A stretch of 64,000 nt of DNA from Microbacterium excoecariae (GTDB lineage: Bacteria > Actinomycetota > Actinomycetes > Actinomycetales > Microbacteriaceae), in NCBI RefSeq assembly GCF_011326725.1, contig NZ_JAANCO010000001.1, forward strand, positions 1,426,001 through 1,490,000, read 5' to 3'. The first letter of the stretch is position 1, and every line of letters starts with the position of its first letter. Below the pieces are notes generated by a model that did not search any database, was not told the origin of the DNA, and was given only the letters and a program-made list of their open reading frames with translations. A program made the position numbers and the translations under genes. This document shows positions 49,191-64,000 of the stretch, piece after piece.

Positions 49191-51011
49191 GTGCGATTTG
49201 TGTGGGCGGTCGTCGCCTTCCTGGTGGCCGTTGCGCTCGTCGGGACCGGCGTAGCGCAGCTGACCGTGCTCAAGGGACCCGACTCGATCACGAGCGAGCT
49301 CGCGCCGGCCGACGACGCGCTCGCGTTTACGGTCGTGGACTCGGACGTGCTCGGGGAACACCCCGGCACGCCGACGATCACGATCTCGGCAGGTGCGGAC
49401 ACGGAGGTATTCGCCGCGTACGGCCGGACGGCCGACATCGACGCGTGGCTGTCTGACACGTCGTACAACCGGGCCACCCTCGCCGACGCGGACGACGTGG
49501 CGGAGGGCGAGTCCCGCATCGAGGTCGCTGCCGTGGAGGCCACGGGCGAGTTCGCGGACACCGGCGAGCGCTCCGGCTGGGACCCCCGTTCCTCCGACCT
49601 GTGGGTCGAGCGGATGACGGGCGAGGGCGAGCTCACCGAGCGGCTGACGCTCCCGGACGGAATGAGCATGCTCATCGCGACCGACGGCGAGGCGCCGGCG
49701 CCCGCCGAGGTGTCGCTCGCGTGGCGCACCGACGTGACGACGCCCTGGGCCGGGCCGCTGATCGCGCTCGGCGCCCTCGCGGCGCTCGTCGGCCTGGTGT
49801 TCTGGATCGCCGGCTTCGTGCACCTGCGCCGGCGCCGCGGGCCGCGCCGCAAGGGGCCGAAGCTTCCCCCGACTGCGCCCGCCCCGCCCGCCGTCGAGCC
49901 CGCGCCCGAGTCAGACGCCCCCGAGAGCGGATCCCGTGGATCCGGTACCCGCGCGCGCCGGCGCCTGCGGATCGCGGCGCCCGCCCTGGTCGTCTCGGCC
50001 GCGCTGCTCGCGGGCTGCTCGCCGACCGCGTGGCCCGACTTCGCCGAGGACGAGGCGGCGTCCGCGTCGCCCTCGGCCACGCCGGCACCGGAGCAGGCCA
50101 CGCCCGCGATCACCGACGCCCAGGCCGCGCGCATCGTCGAGAGCATCTCGTCGACGGTCACGCGCGCGGACGAGGAGAACGACGCCGACGTCGCCGGGCG
50201 CCGCATGTCGGGCGCCGCGCTCGAGATGCGCGAGACGGCGTACGACGTGCGCTCGGACGTCAACGACTATCCGGTGCCCACGACGATCCCCGAGGGCCCC
50301 GTCAGCGTTCTCCTGCCGCAGGCGAACGACGGCTGGCCGCGCACGGCGCTCGTCGTCGTCGGCGAGGAGGAGGGCGAGGACGTCCCGACCATCCTCACGA
50401 TGACCCAGGACAGCCCCTGGTCGCGGTATCGCGTGTCATACCTCGCCTCGATCGGGGCGAGCGTGGAGCTACCCGAGCTCGCGCCCGCATGGCTCGGCGC
50501 GGCGCTCGTGCCGCCGGACTCGTCGTTCCTGCAGATCGCGCCCCAGGACCTCGCCGCGGCCTACGCCGACGTCATCGGCAAGGGCGAGGACAGCGACTAC
50601 GCCGCGCTGTTCGACCTGGAGGCGGATCCGTTCCGCCAGGCGCTCGCCGACAAGCGGTCCGCGACGCGGGACACCTTCAACGAGACCGCGGAGGGCACCG
50701 CCGAGATCTCGTTTGACGAGGCTGCGGGCGACACGGATCCGGTCTCGCTCGCCACGTTTAACAGCGGCGCGATCGTGGCCGTCTCGCTCGAGGACTCCGA
50801 GACCCTCCGCCCCACGAACGAGGACGGCGTCATCAAGGACCTCGCGCCCGAGATCGAGCACTTCGTGGGCGAGACCGAGACGGCGACCGGCCTGACGACG
50901 ACCTATTCCAGCGAGCTGTTCTTCTTCGTGCCTGCGAAGGCCTCCGAGGAGCCGATCCGCGTGCTCGGCTACTCCTACGGCCTCGCCGGGTCGGAGCTGC
51001 TGCCCGAATGA
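49191..51011 (+). CDS. Large membrane/lipoprotein-like protein (606 aa)
   Basis: Two N-terminal TM helices: residues 1-25 and about 186-207 (PLIALGALAALVGLVFWIAGF). A second signal-like segment with LLAGC near residue 278 resembles a lipobox, which would be unusual in an internal position. Extracellular domains are Thr/Asp/Glu rich without recognised motif. GTG 49191. Could be a fusion of two ancestral genes. Confidence 0.62.
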   Translation: MRFVWAVVAFLVAVALVGTGVAQLTVLKGPDSITSELAPADDALAFTVVDSDVLGEHPGTPTITISAGADTEVFAAYGRTADIDAWLSDTSYNRATLADADDVAEGESRIEVAAVEATGEFADTGERSGWDPRSSDLWVERMTGEGELTERLTLPDGMSMLIATDGEAPAPAEVSLAWRTDVTTPWAGPLIALGALAALVGLVFWIAGFVHLRRRRGPRRKGPKLPPTAPAPPAVEPAPESDAPESGSRGSGTRARRRLRIAAPALVVSAALLAGCSPTAWPDFAEDEAASASPSATPAPEQATPAITDAQAARIVESISSTVTRADEENDADVAGRRMSGAALEMRETAYDVRSDVNDYPVPTTIPEGPVSVLLPQANDGWPRTALVVVGEEEGEDVPTILTMTQDSPWSRYRVSYLASIGASVELPELAPAWLGAALVPPDSSFLQIAPQDLAAAYADVIGKGEDSDYAALFDLEADPFRQALADKRSATRDTFNETAEGTAEISFDEAAGDTDPVSLATFNSGAIVAVSLEDSETLRPTNEDGVIKDLAPEIEHFVGETETATGLTTTYSSELFFFVPAKASEEPIRVLGYSYGLAGSELLPE

Positions 51012-51068
51012 CCCCGCGAGTGCGGAAAAATAGCACCGCCCCCACCTCCGATTCACGAAGGGTGATCG

Positions 51069-52010
51069 ATGTCTGACGCCTCCCTCGGATCCGCCCTGCG
51101 CGGCGCCGTTGACCTCTCCTCGCTGCGCAACCGCCCCGCGTCGCCGGCGCCCGGCCCCGCGTCGGGTGGCGCGGGAGCCGCCGGCGGGCCGGACGTCGTG
51201 ATGGACGTCTCGGACGCGACGTTCGCGCAGGTGATGGATCTCTCCTCGCGCGTCCCGGTCGTCGTCGACATGTGGTCGTCCCGCTCCGAGGCGTCGGCTC
51301 AGCTGAGCCCCATCCTGGAGAAGGTGACGCGCGAGGTCGCCGGCCGCATCGTGCTCGCGCGGGTCGAGATCGACCACAATCCGCAGATCCAGCAGGCGTT
51401 CCAGGTCCAGTCGGTGCCCTCGGTCGTCGCGCTGGTCGGCGGAAGGCCCGTGCCGCTGTTCAACCAGGCGGTGCCGGAGGAGCAGGTGCGCGATCTGTTC
51501 GGCCAGCTCCTCGACGTCGCCGCGCAGGCGGGCGTGACGGGATCCGTCGACGTCGCGCCCGGTGCCGAGGCCCCCGAGCAGCCCGCCGAGCCGCCCCTGC
51601 CGCCCCTGCACCAGGAGGCCTTCGACGCGATCGGCCGCGGCGACTACCAGGCGGCGATCTCCGCGTACGAGCGCGCGCTGAAGGAGAACCCGCGCGACGA
51701 CGAGGCGGCGGCGGGTCTCGGGCAGGTCCGCCTGCTCGACCGCACCGCCGGCGTCGACCTCCACGAGGCGCGCCGGGCCGCGGCCGAGGCGCCGGAGGAC
51801 GTGTCGGCGCAGCTCGCCGTCGCCGACCTCGACGTCGCGGGCGGGCACGTGGAGGACGCGTTCGATCGCCTCCTCGACCTGTTCGCGCGCGTGGCGGGGG
51901 AGGACCGCGCGCCCGTGAAGGACCGCCTCGTGGAGCTCTTCGGCGTCGTCGGCCCGTCGGATCCGCGCGTCGTCCGCGCCCGCACGCGCCTCACGAGCCT
52001 GCTGTTCTAG
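51069..52010 (+). CDS. ybbN: Thioredoxin-fold co-chaperone YbbN (313 aa)
   Basis: N-terminal thioredoxin-like domain (VVVDMWSSRSEASAQLSPIL, QAFQVQSVPSVVALVGG) in which the CxxC active site is absent (SSRS). Residues 185-310 form TPR-like repeats (AFDAIGRGDYQAAISAYERAL). YbbN proteins act as holdase co-chaperones with Hsp70/Hsp60. ATG 51069. Confidence 0.88.
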   Translation: MSDASLGSALRGAVDLSSLRNRPASPAPGPASGGAGAAGGPDVVMDVSDATFAQVMDLSSRVPVVVDMWSSRSEASAQLSPILEKVTREVAGRIVLARVEIDHNPQIQQAFQVQSVPSVVALVGGRPVPLFNQAVPEEQVRDLFGQLLDVAAQAGVTGSVDVAPGAEAPEQPAEPPLPPLHQEAFDAIGRGDYQAAISAYERALKENPRDDEAAAGLGQVRLLDRTAGVDLHEARRAAAEAPEDVSAQLAVADLDVAGGHVEDAFDRLLDLFARVAGEDRAPVKDRLVELFGVVGPSDPRVVRARTRLTSLLF

Positions 52011-52027
52011 GCGCGGCCGGAGGGCCC

Positions 52028-53212
52028 ATGCGCGTCTATCTCGACCACGCCGCCACGACGACCCTGCGCCCCGAGGCGCGCGACGCGTGGCTCGGGGCGC
52101 ACGAGATCGTCGGCAACCCCTCCTCCGTGCACGGCGCCGGCCAGAACGCGCGGCGCGCGCTCGAGGACGCGCGCGAGAGCCTCGCCGCCGTGCTCGGCTG
52201 CGACCCGATCGAGGTCGTGTTCACGTCGGGCGGCACCGAGTCGGTGAACCTCGCCGTCACGGGCCTGTGGCGCGCCCGGCGGCGCGGCGGCGCGATCGTG
52301 CTGCCGGACGGCGAGCACCACGCGACCCTCGACACCGTCGCCGAGCTCGAGCGCGCCGAGAGTGCGCGCGTCGTCGGGGTCGGGATCGACCGCGCGGGCA
52401 GGATCGACGCGGACGCGTTCGCCGCGGCGCTGTCCCCGGACGCGGCCGTGGCCACCGCGCTCGTGGCGAACAACGAGGTGGGAACGCTCAATGACGCGGC
52501 CCGCCTGGCGCGCGCGGCCGCCGCCGCCGCGGTGCCGCTACACCTCGACGCCGTCGCGGCGTTCGGCCAGCTGCGGGTCGACTTTGCCGGCCTGCGCGGC
52601 GACGCCCCCGCGGACGCGGGGCTCGTGGCCCTCAGCATCAGCGGGCACAAGGTCGGCGCCCCCGCGGGCACGGGCGCGCTCGTGGTCGCGCGCGGGGCTC
52701 GGCTGGCGCCGCTCCTGCACGGCGGATCCCCGCAGCGCGGGCTGCGCGCGGGCACGCAGGACGTCGCGGGGGCGGCGGCGCTGGCGGCCGCCGCGGCGGC
52801 GGCCGAGGGCGAGCGCGCGGCCCGATCCGAGCAGCACGTCGCCCTGAGGGGGCGGCTGGTGGCGCGCCTCGCCGAGGACCCGCGGATCCGTCTCCTGGGG
52901 GATCCGGAACGCCGCCTCCCCGGCAACGTCCACCTCTTCCTGCCGGGCGCGCCGGGGGAGTCGATGCTGTTCCTGCTGGACGCCGCGGGCGTGTCGGCGT
53001 CGACGGGGTCCGCGTGCCAGGCGGGCGTGACCGAGGCCTCGCACGTCGTCGCGGCGATGGGGCTGGACGAGGCGGACGCGCCGCGGCAGGTGCTGCGCCT
53101 GACGATGGGGCGCGACACCACCCCCGCCGAGATCGACCGCGCCGCCGAGGCGGTGCTGTACGCGTATCGCCGCCTGCGCCCCGCCGAGGATCCGGCCAGC
53201 GACGGGTCGTAG
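52028..53212 (+). CDS. Cysteine desulfurase (IscS/NifS type)
   Basis: PLP enzyme mobilising sulfur, here likely for MnmA. YLDHAATT start, PLP lysine in [10 protein letters not shown], sulfur-accepting Cys in STGSACQAG. 394 aa. Located 10 bases upstream of mnmA, the usual actinobacterial pair for tRNA 2-thiolation. Confidence 0.93.
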   Translation: MRVYLDHAATTTLRPEARDAWLGAHEIVGNPSSVHGAGQNARRALEDARESLAAVLGCDPIEVVFTSGGTESVNLAVTGLWRARRRGGAIVLPDGEHHATLDTVAELERAESARVVGVGIDRAGRIDADAFAAALSPDAAVATALVANNEVGTLNDAARLARAAAAAAVPLHLDAVAAFGQLRVDFAGLRGDAPADAGLVALSISGHKVGAPAGTGALVVARGARLAPLLHGGSPQRGLRAGTQDVAGAAALAAAAAAAEGERAARSEQHVALRGRLVARLAEDPRIRLLGDPERRLPGNVHLFLPGAPGESMLFLLDAAGVSASTGSACQAGVTEASHVVAAMGLDEADAPRQVLRLTMGRDTTPAEIDRAAEAVLYAYRRLRPAEDPASDGS

Positions 53213-53222
53213 CATGGGGCGC

Positions 53223-56751
<3,529 letters not shown>

Positions 56752-56840
56752 TCGACGGGCGCCCCTTGCGCGGCGCGGCGAGTCGCCGATACCGTGACGC
56801 CCACCCGGCGCGCACACAGGAACTTCTTACATAACATCAA

Positions 56841-56868
56841 CCTCGCGCGAACGCCAGTTGGCGCGAGG
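56841..56868. terminator. Weak hairpin between ligA and putP
   Basis: CCTCGCGC/GCGCGAGG with a 12-base loop in the ligA-putP gap; no T-run. Confidence 0.4.
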
Positions 56869-56921
56869 CGACCAGGGCTGGTTAGGGTGTGCGCTGCTCA
56901 AAGGAGCGGAGGACTACTCAG

Positions 56922-58448
56922 ATGTCAGATCACACATATTTCATCATCGCCCTTGTCATTTATTTCACCGCCATGATCGGTATCGGCGTTTACGCGACGC
57001 TGAAGACCAAGTCCCATGAGGACTACATGCTCGGCGGCCGCAGCCTGCCGCCGGCGGTCGCCGCGCTCAGCGCCGGTGCGTCCGACATGTCGGGCTGGCT
57101 CGTCATGGGCCTGCCGGGCGCGCTGTACGCGACGGGCCTCATCGAGGCCTGGATCGCCATTGGCCTCACGATCGGCGCCTACCTGAACTGGAAGTTCGTC
57201 GCGCCGCGCCTGCGCGCCTACACGGAGGTCGCGAAGAACTCGATCACCGTGCCGAGCTTCTTCGAGAACCGCCTGCACGACAAGAGCCACGTGCTCCGCG
57301 TCGTGGCGGGCGTCGTCATCCTCGTCTTCTTCACGCTGTATGTCTCGAGCGGCATGGTCGCCGGCGGGAAGTACTTCGAGAGCTCGTTCGACGGGGACTA
57401 CACGACGGGCATGCTGCTCGTGGCCGGGGTGACGCTCGCGTACACCTTCTTCGGCGGCTTCCTCGGCGCGACCTACACCGACTTCGTCCAGGGCATCATG
57501 ATCTTCGCCGCCCTGCTCATCGTCCCCGTGCTCGCCATCGTCTCGATCGGCGACCTCGCGGCGGTCGGCGAGGGCATCGAGGCGGCGGGAGCCGACAACC
57601 TCGACTGGTTCGGCGGCGGTATGTCGGCCGCGACCTTCCTTGGCATCGTCTCGTCGCTCGCCTGGGGCCTCGGGTACTTCGGCCAGCCGCACATCATCGT
57701 GCGCTTCATGGCGCTGCGCTCCACGCGCGACGTGAAGGTCGCCCGCCGCATCGGCATGGGCTGGATGATCCTCTCGCTCCTCGGCGGCGTCGCCACCGGC
57801 CTGATCGGCATCGCGTGGTTCAGCATCAACGGCATTGAGCTCGCCGACCCCGAGACGGTCGTGCTCGTGCTCGCGCAGAACCTCATGCACCCCCTCGTGG
57901 CGGGCCTCGTGCTCTCCGCGGTGCTCGCCGCGATCATGTCGACCATCTCGAGCCAGCTCATTGTGTCGTCGTCCGCGCTCATCGAGGACATCGCGCGCCT
58001 CGTGTTCAAGAAGACGGTCAGCGAGAAGCTGCTCGTCTGGCTGGGCCGCATCGCCGTGCTCGTGATCGCCGTGATCGCCATCGCGATCGCGTTCGACTCC
58101 GAGGCGACGGTGCTGGAGCTCGTCGGGTTCGCGTGGGCCGGGTTCGGCGCCGCGTTCGGTCCGATCGTCCTGCTGTCGCTGTTCTGGCGGCGCCTCACGG
58201 CCGCCGGCGCGATCGTCGGCATGATCTCCGGCGCCGTCGTGGCCTGGGTGTGGGGCCAGTACCTCTCCGGCGGGTTCTTCGACCTGTACGAGATCGTGCC
58301 GGGCTTCGTCGTGAACCTCGTCCTCGCCGTTGTCGTGAGCCTCGCGACGTACAAGGCGGACACCCCGGACGACCAGGAGATCCAGCGGGAGTTCACCGAC
58401 ACCGGTTCGATCATCATCGCGGATCTGGAGAAGCCCGCCGCGTCGTAA
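56922..58448 (+). CDS. putP: Sodium/proline symporter PutP
   Basis: SSS-family carrier: about 13 TM helices, Na+-binding-type core (LGGRSLPPAVAALSAGASDMSGW, FGGFLGATYTDFVQG, WGLGYFGQPHIIVRFMA). 508 aa. ATG 56922 with SD aaggagcggagg. Strong terminator 58464-58493 follows. Confidence 0.93.
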   Translation: MSDHTYFIIALVIYFTAMIGIGVYATLKTKSHEDYMLGGRSLPPAVAALSAGASDMSGWLVMGLPGALYATGLIEAWIAIGLTIGAYLNWKFVAPRLRAYTEVAKNSITVPSFFENRLHDKSHVLRVVAGVVILVFFTLYVSSGMVAGGKYFESSFDGDYTTGMLLVAGVTLAYTFFGGFLGATYTDFVQGIMIFAALLIVPVLAIVSIGDLAAVGEGIEAAGADNLDWFGGGMSAATFLGIVSSLAWGLGYFGQPHIIVRFMALRSTRDVKVARRIGMGWMILSLLGGVATGLIGIAWFSINGIELADPETVVLVLAQNLMHPLVAGLVLSAVLAAIMSTISSQLIVSSSALIEDIARLVFKKTVSEKLLVWLGRIAVLVIAVIAIAIAFDSEATVLELVGFAWAGFGAAFGPIVLLSLFWRRLTAAGAIVGMISGAVVAWVWGQYLSGGFFDLYEIVPGFVVNLVLAVVVSLATYKADTPDDQEIQREFTDTGSIIIADLEKPAAS

Positions 58449-58463
58449 CGAACCGCCTTGCCC

Positions 58464-58493
58464 GAACGCCCCGCCGGTCTCGGCGGGGCGTTC
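58464..58493 (+). terminator. Terminator after putP
   Basis: 13-bp perfect stem GAACGCCCCGCCG/CGGCGGGGCGTTC, loop GTCT, then GCGTTT. Confidence 0.85.
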
Positions 58494-58579
58494 GCGTTTC
58501 CTAAAGGCGTCCTCATATACGCGTCACAGCGGTCTCATGGGGCCGCACCAGAGTGAGTCCTATCCACAGGGGAGGGCTC

Positions 58580-59779
58580 ATGACGATCATGACGAGCGAC
58601 GCACGGGACACGGGTGCCGGGGTGGGAGAGCGCGCGCCCCGCGTGGCGCTGTACTCGCATGACGCGATGGGGCTGGGACACATTCGCCGCAACCTCGCGC
58701 TCGCCCGGGCGCTGGCGGCAGGCGGCGCCCGGCCCGACATCCTGCTCCTGACGAGCGCGCCCGAGGCGGCCTGTCACGAGCTCCCCGACCGGACGGATGT
58801 CGTTGCCCTGCCCGGCGTCGCGAAGAACGCGCGGGGATCCTACGGGCCACGCCGCCTTTCGCTCGCCGGCGAGCACCTTGCGCGGATCCGCGCCGACATC
58901 TTGCGCGCCGCGCTCGAGGGTTTCGCCCCCGACGTTCTCATCGTGGACAAGCACGCGCGTGGACTCGGCGGCGAGCTCGAGGGCGCGCTCGATGTCCTCG
59001 CCCGCCGCGGCACGCGCATCGTCCTCGGCCTGCGCGACGTGCTGGACGCCGCACCCGCCGCGCGACGCGACTGGCGCGCGGACGGCACGGCGGGCGCGCT
59101 CGAGCGGTGGTACACCGACGTGTGGGTCTATGGCGACCGCTCCGTGCACGACCCGCTGAAGGGCCTCGAGGTCCCGCCCGCCCTTCGCACGCGCGTCGCG
59201 TACACGGGCTACCTGGCCCGCGGCCGGGTCATGCCGCGCCCAGGGGCCCGCGAGCGCCTCGTCGTCGGCATGGTGGGCGGCGGATCCGACGGGCAGGCCC
59301 TCGCGCATGCGTTCGCGCGGGCCGAGCTCCCCGCCGGTCACCGCGGCGTCCTCGTCACGGGGCCGCAGATGCCCGCCCGCGACCGCGAGGACCTCGCGCG
59401 GCTCGCCGCTCGTCGCGCGGACCTCGAGGTGCGGACCTTCGTGCCGGACGGATCCGATCTCATCGCGCGCGCGTCGGCCGTGGTCGGCATGGGCGGCTAC
59501 AACACGGTGTGCGAGGCGCTCGCGGCGGGCACGCCGATTCTCGTCGTGCCGCGCGTGCGGCCGCGGCGCGAGCAGCTCGTACGCGCCGTCGCCATGCGCC
59601 GTCGCGGCCTCGTCGACACGCTCCATCCGGACGACCTGAGCCCCGCGGCGATCGGGCGGTGGCTTGCCGCGCCCGGCGACCCCACCGCGCGAACCGGCAA
59701 CCTCGACGGGCTCGCCACCGTCGCGGACCTCTTCGGCGCGCTCGTGGCCGCGCCCCGTCGTGAAAGGACCGTCGCATGA
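58580..59779 (+). CDS. Glycosyltransferase, GT-B/MurG-like (399 aa)
   Basis: N-terminal SHDAMGLGHIRRNLALARAL and C-terminal VVGMGGYNTVCEALAAGTPILVVPR motifs match GT28/MurG-type enzymes. ATG 58580 follows ggggaggg and is preferred over GTG 58553. First gene of a translationally coupled operon with two GT4 enzymes, an ABC exporter and a phosphotransferase. Acceptor unknown. Confidence 0.8.
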   Translation: MTIMTSDARDTGAGVGERAPRVALYSHDAMGLGHIRRNLALARALAAGGARPDILLLTSAPEAACHELPDRTDVVALPGVAKNARGSYGPRRLSLAGEHLARIRADILRAALEGFAPDVLIVDKHARGLGGELEGALDVLARRGTRIVLGLRDVLDAAPAARRDWRADGTAGALERWYTDVWVYGDRSVHDPLKGLEVPPALRTRVAYTGYLARGRVMPRPGARERLVVGMVGGGSDGQALAHAFARAELPAGHRGVLVTGPQMPARDREDLARLAARRADLEVRTFVPDGSDLIARASAVVGMGGYNTVCEALAAGTPILVVPRVRPRREQLVRAVAMRRRGLVDTLHPDDLSPAAIGRWLAAPGDPTARTGNLDGLATVADLFGALVAAPRRERTVA

Positions 59780-60971
59780 CCGCCCCTGCCCCGCATATCG
59801 GGTATGTGCTCAAGATGTATCCGCGATTCTCCGAAACGTTCGTGGTGACCGAGATCCTTGCGCGCGAGGAGGCGGGCGAGCGTCTGCGGATCTACTCGAT
59901 GCGCCCGCCGGCGGACCCGCACTTCCACGCGGCCCTCGCCCGTGTCGCGGCCCCCGTCGTGCCGCTGCCGGTGCCGCGGTCGGCGGCGTCGCAGTGGGCC
60001 GCCCTCGCCCGAGCCCGGGACCTGCCGGGGTTCCGCGACGCTGTCGGCGAGCTCGCGGGCGCCTCGGCGGACGACGCGGCGCAGGCCATCGATCTCGCCC
60101 TGCGGGCGCGAGCGGACGGGGTGACCCACCTCCACGCGCATTTCGCGAGCATGGCGACGACGATCGCGCGCCTCGCCTCCCTCCTGGCGGGGATTCCCTA
60201 TTCCTTCACGGCGCACGCCAAGGACCTGTTCCACGACAGCGTCGACGACGCCGACGTGGCCCGCAAGGTCGCGGGCGCCCACCACGTCGTGACGGTCTCC
60301 GACTACAACCGTCGCCACCTCGAGCGGGTCGCCGGACCCGGCCACACCGTGCACCGGGTCTACAACGGCGTCGATGTCCGGGAGTTTTGTCCCACGGATG
60401 CCGCGCGCGAGGTCGATGTCGTGGCGGTCGGGCGCCTCGTCGAGAAGAAGGGATTCGAGGTGCTGATCGACGCGATCGCCCACCTGCGCGCCGCCGGCCG
60501 CGAGACGACCTGCCGGATCATCGGGCGCGGCGAGCGTGAGGAGCAGCTGGCGGCGCGCATCGCGGATCGCGGCGTCGGCGACCTCGTGCGGCTCGTGGGC
60601 GCGGCGACGCAGGACGGCGTGCGCGACGAGGTGGCGCGCGCCCGCGTCTTCGCCGCGCCATGCGTGGTGGGCGCCGACGGCAACGCGGACGGCCTGCCCA
60701 CCGTCCTGCTCGAGGCGATGGCGCTCGGAACGCCGTGCGTCTCAACTCCCGTGACGGGCATCCCCGAGGCGGTCGTGGACGGGGAGACGGGCGTCCTCGT
60801 GGAGCCGGGGAACGTGTCCGCGCTCGCCTGCGCGCTCGCGGGCCTCCTGGACGATCCCGCGGGGGCCGGGCGGATGGCGGACCGCGCCAGGGCACGGGTC
60901 GAGGCGGAGTTCTCGAGCGAGCGCCAGGCCGCGGCGCTCCGCGCGCTCGTGGCGAGCGGAGAGGCCGCCTG

Positions 60972-60972
<1 letters not shown>
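59776..60972 (+). CDS. Glycosyltransferase family 4 (398 aa)
   Basis: GT4 signatures: MYPRFSETFVVTEI, HAHFASMATTIARLASLL, C-terminal GLPTVLLEAMALGTPCVSTPVTGIPEAVVDG. Starts at ATG 59776, overlapping the previous stop (ATGA) by 4 bases. Similar to colanic-acid or exopolysaccharide GTs. Confidence 0.85.
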
Positions 60973-62152
<1,180 letters not shown>

Positions 62153-62156
<4 letters not shown>

Positions 62157-63862
62157 GCGCCGGTCGGCGCCGGTCGCTCCGCGCGCTGTGGCGGTTCCTC
62201 GCGCCCGACGTGCGCCCGCAGCGGGCGCTCATCGCCGGCGGATTCGTCGCCATGTTCGCCGAGGTCGCGTTTCGGATCCTCGAGCCCTGGCCCCTCAAGG
62301 TGGTGATCGACGCCGTCGTCGCGCCCGGCGCCGCGGCGAGCCCCGGCATCGCGAGCCTGCTCCTCGCCTGCGCGTGCGCCGTGCTGCTCGCGGCGGGGAT
62401 GAGGGCGCTGTCCTCGTATCTCATGACCGTGTGCTTTGCGCTCGCCGGGACCCGCGCGATGAACGCCGTGCGGGGCCGGGTCTACGCCCACGCGCTGCGA
62501 CTCTCCCTGCGGTTCCACGCGGGTACGCGGTCGGGCGACGTCCTCAACCGCCTCGTGGGCGACGTCGGCAAGCTCCGCGACGTCGCCGTCACGGCCGCGA
62601 TGCCCCTGATCGGCAACTGCGTCACCCTCGTCGCGATGCTGACGGTCATGCTCGTTCTCGACTGGCGGCTCGGGCTCGTCATCCTCGCGTGCGTCCCCGT
62701 CTTCCTCCTGGCCTCGCACGTGGCCACGCGCCGCATCACGCGCGCCTCCCGCGTGCAGCGCGCGCGGGAGGGCGACCTCGCCGGCACGGCGGGCGAGACG
62801 TTCGGCGCGATGAAGGTCGTCCAGGCCTACGCGCTCGAGCGCGGCCTGACGCGCCGATTCGAGAGCTCCAACGATCGCGAGCTGACCGAGGGCGTGCGCG
62901 CCACGCGCCTCGCGGCAGGCCTCGAGCGGTCGACCGACGTGCTCGTCGGCATCGCGACGGCGGCCGTGCTGCTGGTGGGAGGAACGAGCGTCCTCGACGG
63001 CCACCTCACCCCGGGCGAGCTCGTCGTGTTCGTCCAATACCTGAAGGGGGCGTTCAAGCCGATGCGCGATCTCGCCAAGTACGTCGGGCGCATCGCGAAG
63101 GCCCGCGCCTCCGGAGAGCGGATCCTGGACCTCGCCGACCAGGCGCCCGACATCGCCGACCGCCCGGGCGCGACCGCGCTGCCCCGGCCGATCGGGCACG
63201 TGCGCTTTCGGGGCGTGTCCGCCTCGTACGACGACGCCTCCCTTGCCCTCGACGGCGTCGACCTCGCCGTCGGCGCGGGCGAGCGGGTCGCGCTCGTGGG
63301 CTCGTCGGGCTCGGGGAAGTCCACGCTCGCCGCGCTTCTCCTGCGGCTCCAGGACCCGACCCGGGGATCCGTCGAGATCGACGGGGTCGACATCCGCGAC
63401 GCGACCGTCGAATCCGTACGCAGCGCGACGGCGATCGTGTTGCAGGAATCGGTGCTCTTCCGGGGGTCGATCCGGGAGAACATCCGGATGGGGCGCCCCG
63501 ACGCGACCGACGAGCACGTGGCGTGGGCGGCCGACGTCGCCTGCGTGAGCGAGTTCGCCGAGAGGCTCCCGGGCGGGCTCGACGCGCTCGTGGGGGAGCG
63601 CGGCGACACGCTCTCGGGCGGCCAGCGCCAGCGCATCGCGATCGCCCGCGCCATTCTGCGGGACGCGCGCATCATCGTGCTGGACGAGGCGACGGCGGGC
63701 CTGGATCCGGCCAGCGCGCGCGAGGTGCGCACGGCGCTCCGACGGCTCACCGAGGGGAAGACGACCTTCGTCATCACGCATGACGAAAACGAGGCCGCGG
63801 ACTGCGACCGCACGGTCGTGCTTGAGCGCGGACGGATCGTCTCGGAGGCCCCGCATGTCTGA
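62153..63862 (+). CDS. ABC exporter, fused TM-ATPase half-transporter (569 aa)
   Basis: Six TM helices in residues 18-290; ATPase with Walker A GSSGSGKST (about residue 383), signature LSGGQRQRIAIARAIL and Walker B IIVLDEATAGLDP. Homodimeric exporter layout (MsbA/LmrA type). GTGA coupling to the GT4 gene suggests export of a glycosylated product. Confidence 0.92.
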
Positions 63863-64000
63863 GGACGCCGCCGACCTCGCGCGCCGCGACCGCGCGATCC
63901 CGGCGCTCGCCGACGCGCTCGATGCGGCGGGACTCGCGGCGCGCGCGGGGGCGGCGAGCGCCGAGGTGACCTATCGCCGGTACAAGCCCGGCGTCTCACT
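63855..64000 (+). CDS. Probable phosphotransferase, 5' end only
   Basis: ATG 63855 overlaps the ABC gene stop. The visible 48 residues end TYRRYKPGVSL, as in aminoglycoside/choline phosphotransferase-like proteins that follow GT-ABC operons in actinobacteria. Catalytic residues lie beyond the window edge. Confidence 0.5.
   Translation, partial: MSEDAADLARRDRAIPALADALDAAGLAARAGAASAEVTYRRYKPGVS

Noticed and set aside
46905..49823. Very long minus-strand open frame of nearly 1,000 codons
   Set aside because: It crosses the hydrolase, PerM and membrane protein genes on both strands and has an Arg/Asp/Gly-rich shadow composition produced by high GC.
51069..52010. Inactivated thioredoxin because CxxC is missing
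   Set aside because: YbbN-family proteins normally lack or vary the CxxC and act as chaperones; not an anomaly.

Overview
The window is high-GC DNA from an actinobacterium, most likely a Microbacteriaceae member such as Microbacterium. The evidence is the third-position GC bias, frequent GTG starts, and the chromosomal order comM-dprA-(hxlBA)-xerC-M23-rpsB-tsf-pyrH-frr-cdsA. Roughly the first 35.7 kb is a siphovirus-type prophage and the last 28 kb is core chromosome.

Prophage, positions 1 to about 35,687 (its left end lies outside the window). Positions 1-4755 hold a tightly overlapping early operon of small genes, including a GIY-YIG/T5orf172-like protein, a probable replication HTH protein and a zinc-ribbon protein. 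It ends at a strong terminator (4812-4843). Next come HNH endonuclease, small and large terminase, DUF935-type portal, ClpP-like protease with a nested scaffold, decoration and capsid proteins, head-tail connectors, an IPT/TIG-containing tail tube protein, tail-assembly chaperones joined by a -1 frameshift (CCCAAAA at 15675-15681), tape measure and tail tip/fibre genes. The lysis cassette (26.6-29.0 kb) holds an M23 endolysin, a one-helix membrane protein, a membrane-anchored collagen-like protein and a holin.

The right end of the prophage (29-35.6 kb) is an accessory zone of short genes on both strands, each with its own promoter and/or terminator. It contains a HicA-like plus HTH gene pair under a promoter carrying a palindrome, a membrane protein with a CCCH-type zinc motif, a secreted protein, a 36-aa membrane peptide with its own palindromic promoter and terminator, an AlpA-type HTH gene, a GntR regulator, a duplicated gene fragment and a membrane-anchored protein with two HIRAN-like domains.

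The prophage ends inside comM (yifB): the 3' part of comM resumes at about 35,688 and overlaps dprA. ComM and DprA both act in natural transformation, so the lysogen carries a split competence gene.

Chromosome, 35.7-64 kb: dprA; a LuxR-type regulator fused to a histidine-kinase-like ATPase, divergent from the formaldehyde-fixing pair hxlB-hxlA; xerC; an M23 peptidase; then the translation/lipid block rpsB-tsf-pyrH-frr-cdsA with a DivIVA-like gene. After that come a secreted lytic transglycosylase, a hydrolase, a PerM/AI-2E permease, a large membrane/lipoprotein-like protein, YbbN, cysteine desulfurase, mnmA, ligA and putP. The window ends in a translationally coupled operon of three glycosyltransferases, an ABC exporter and the start of a probable phosphotransferase, likely for export or assembly of an uncharacterised glycoconjugate.
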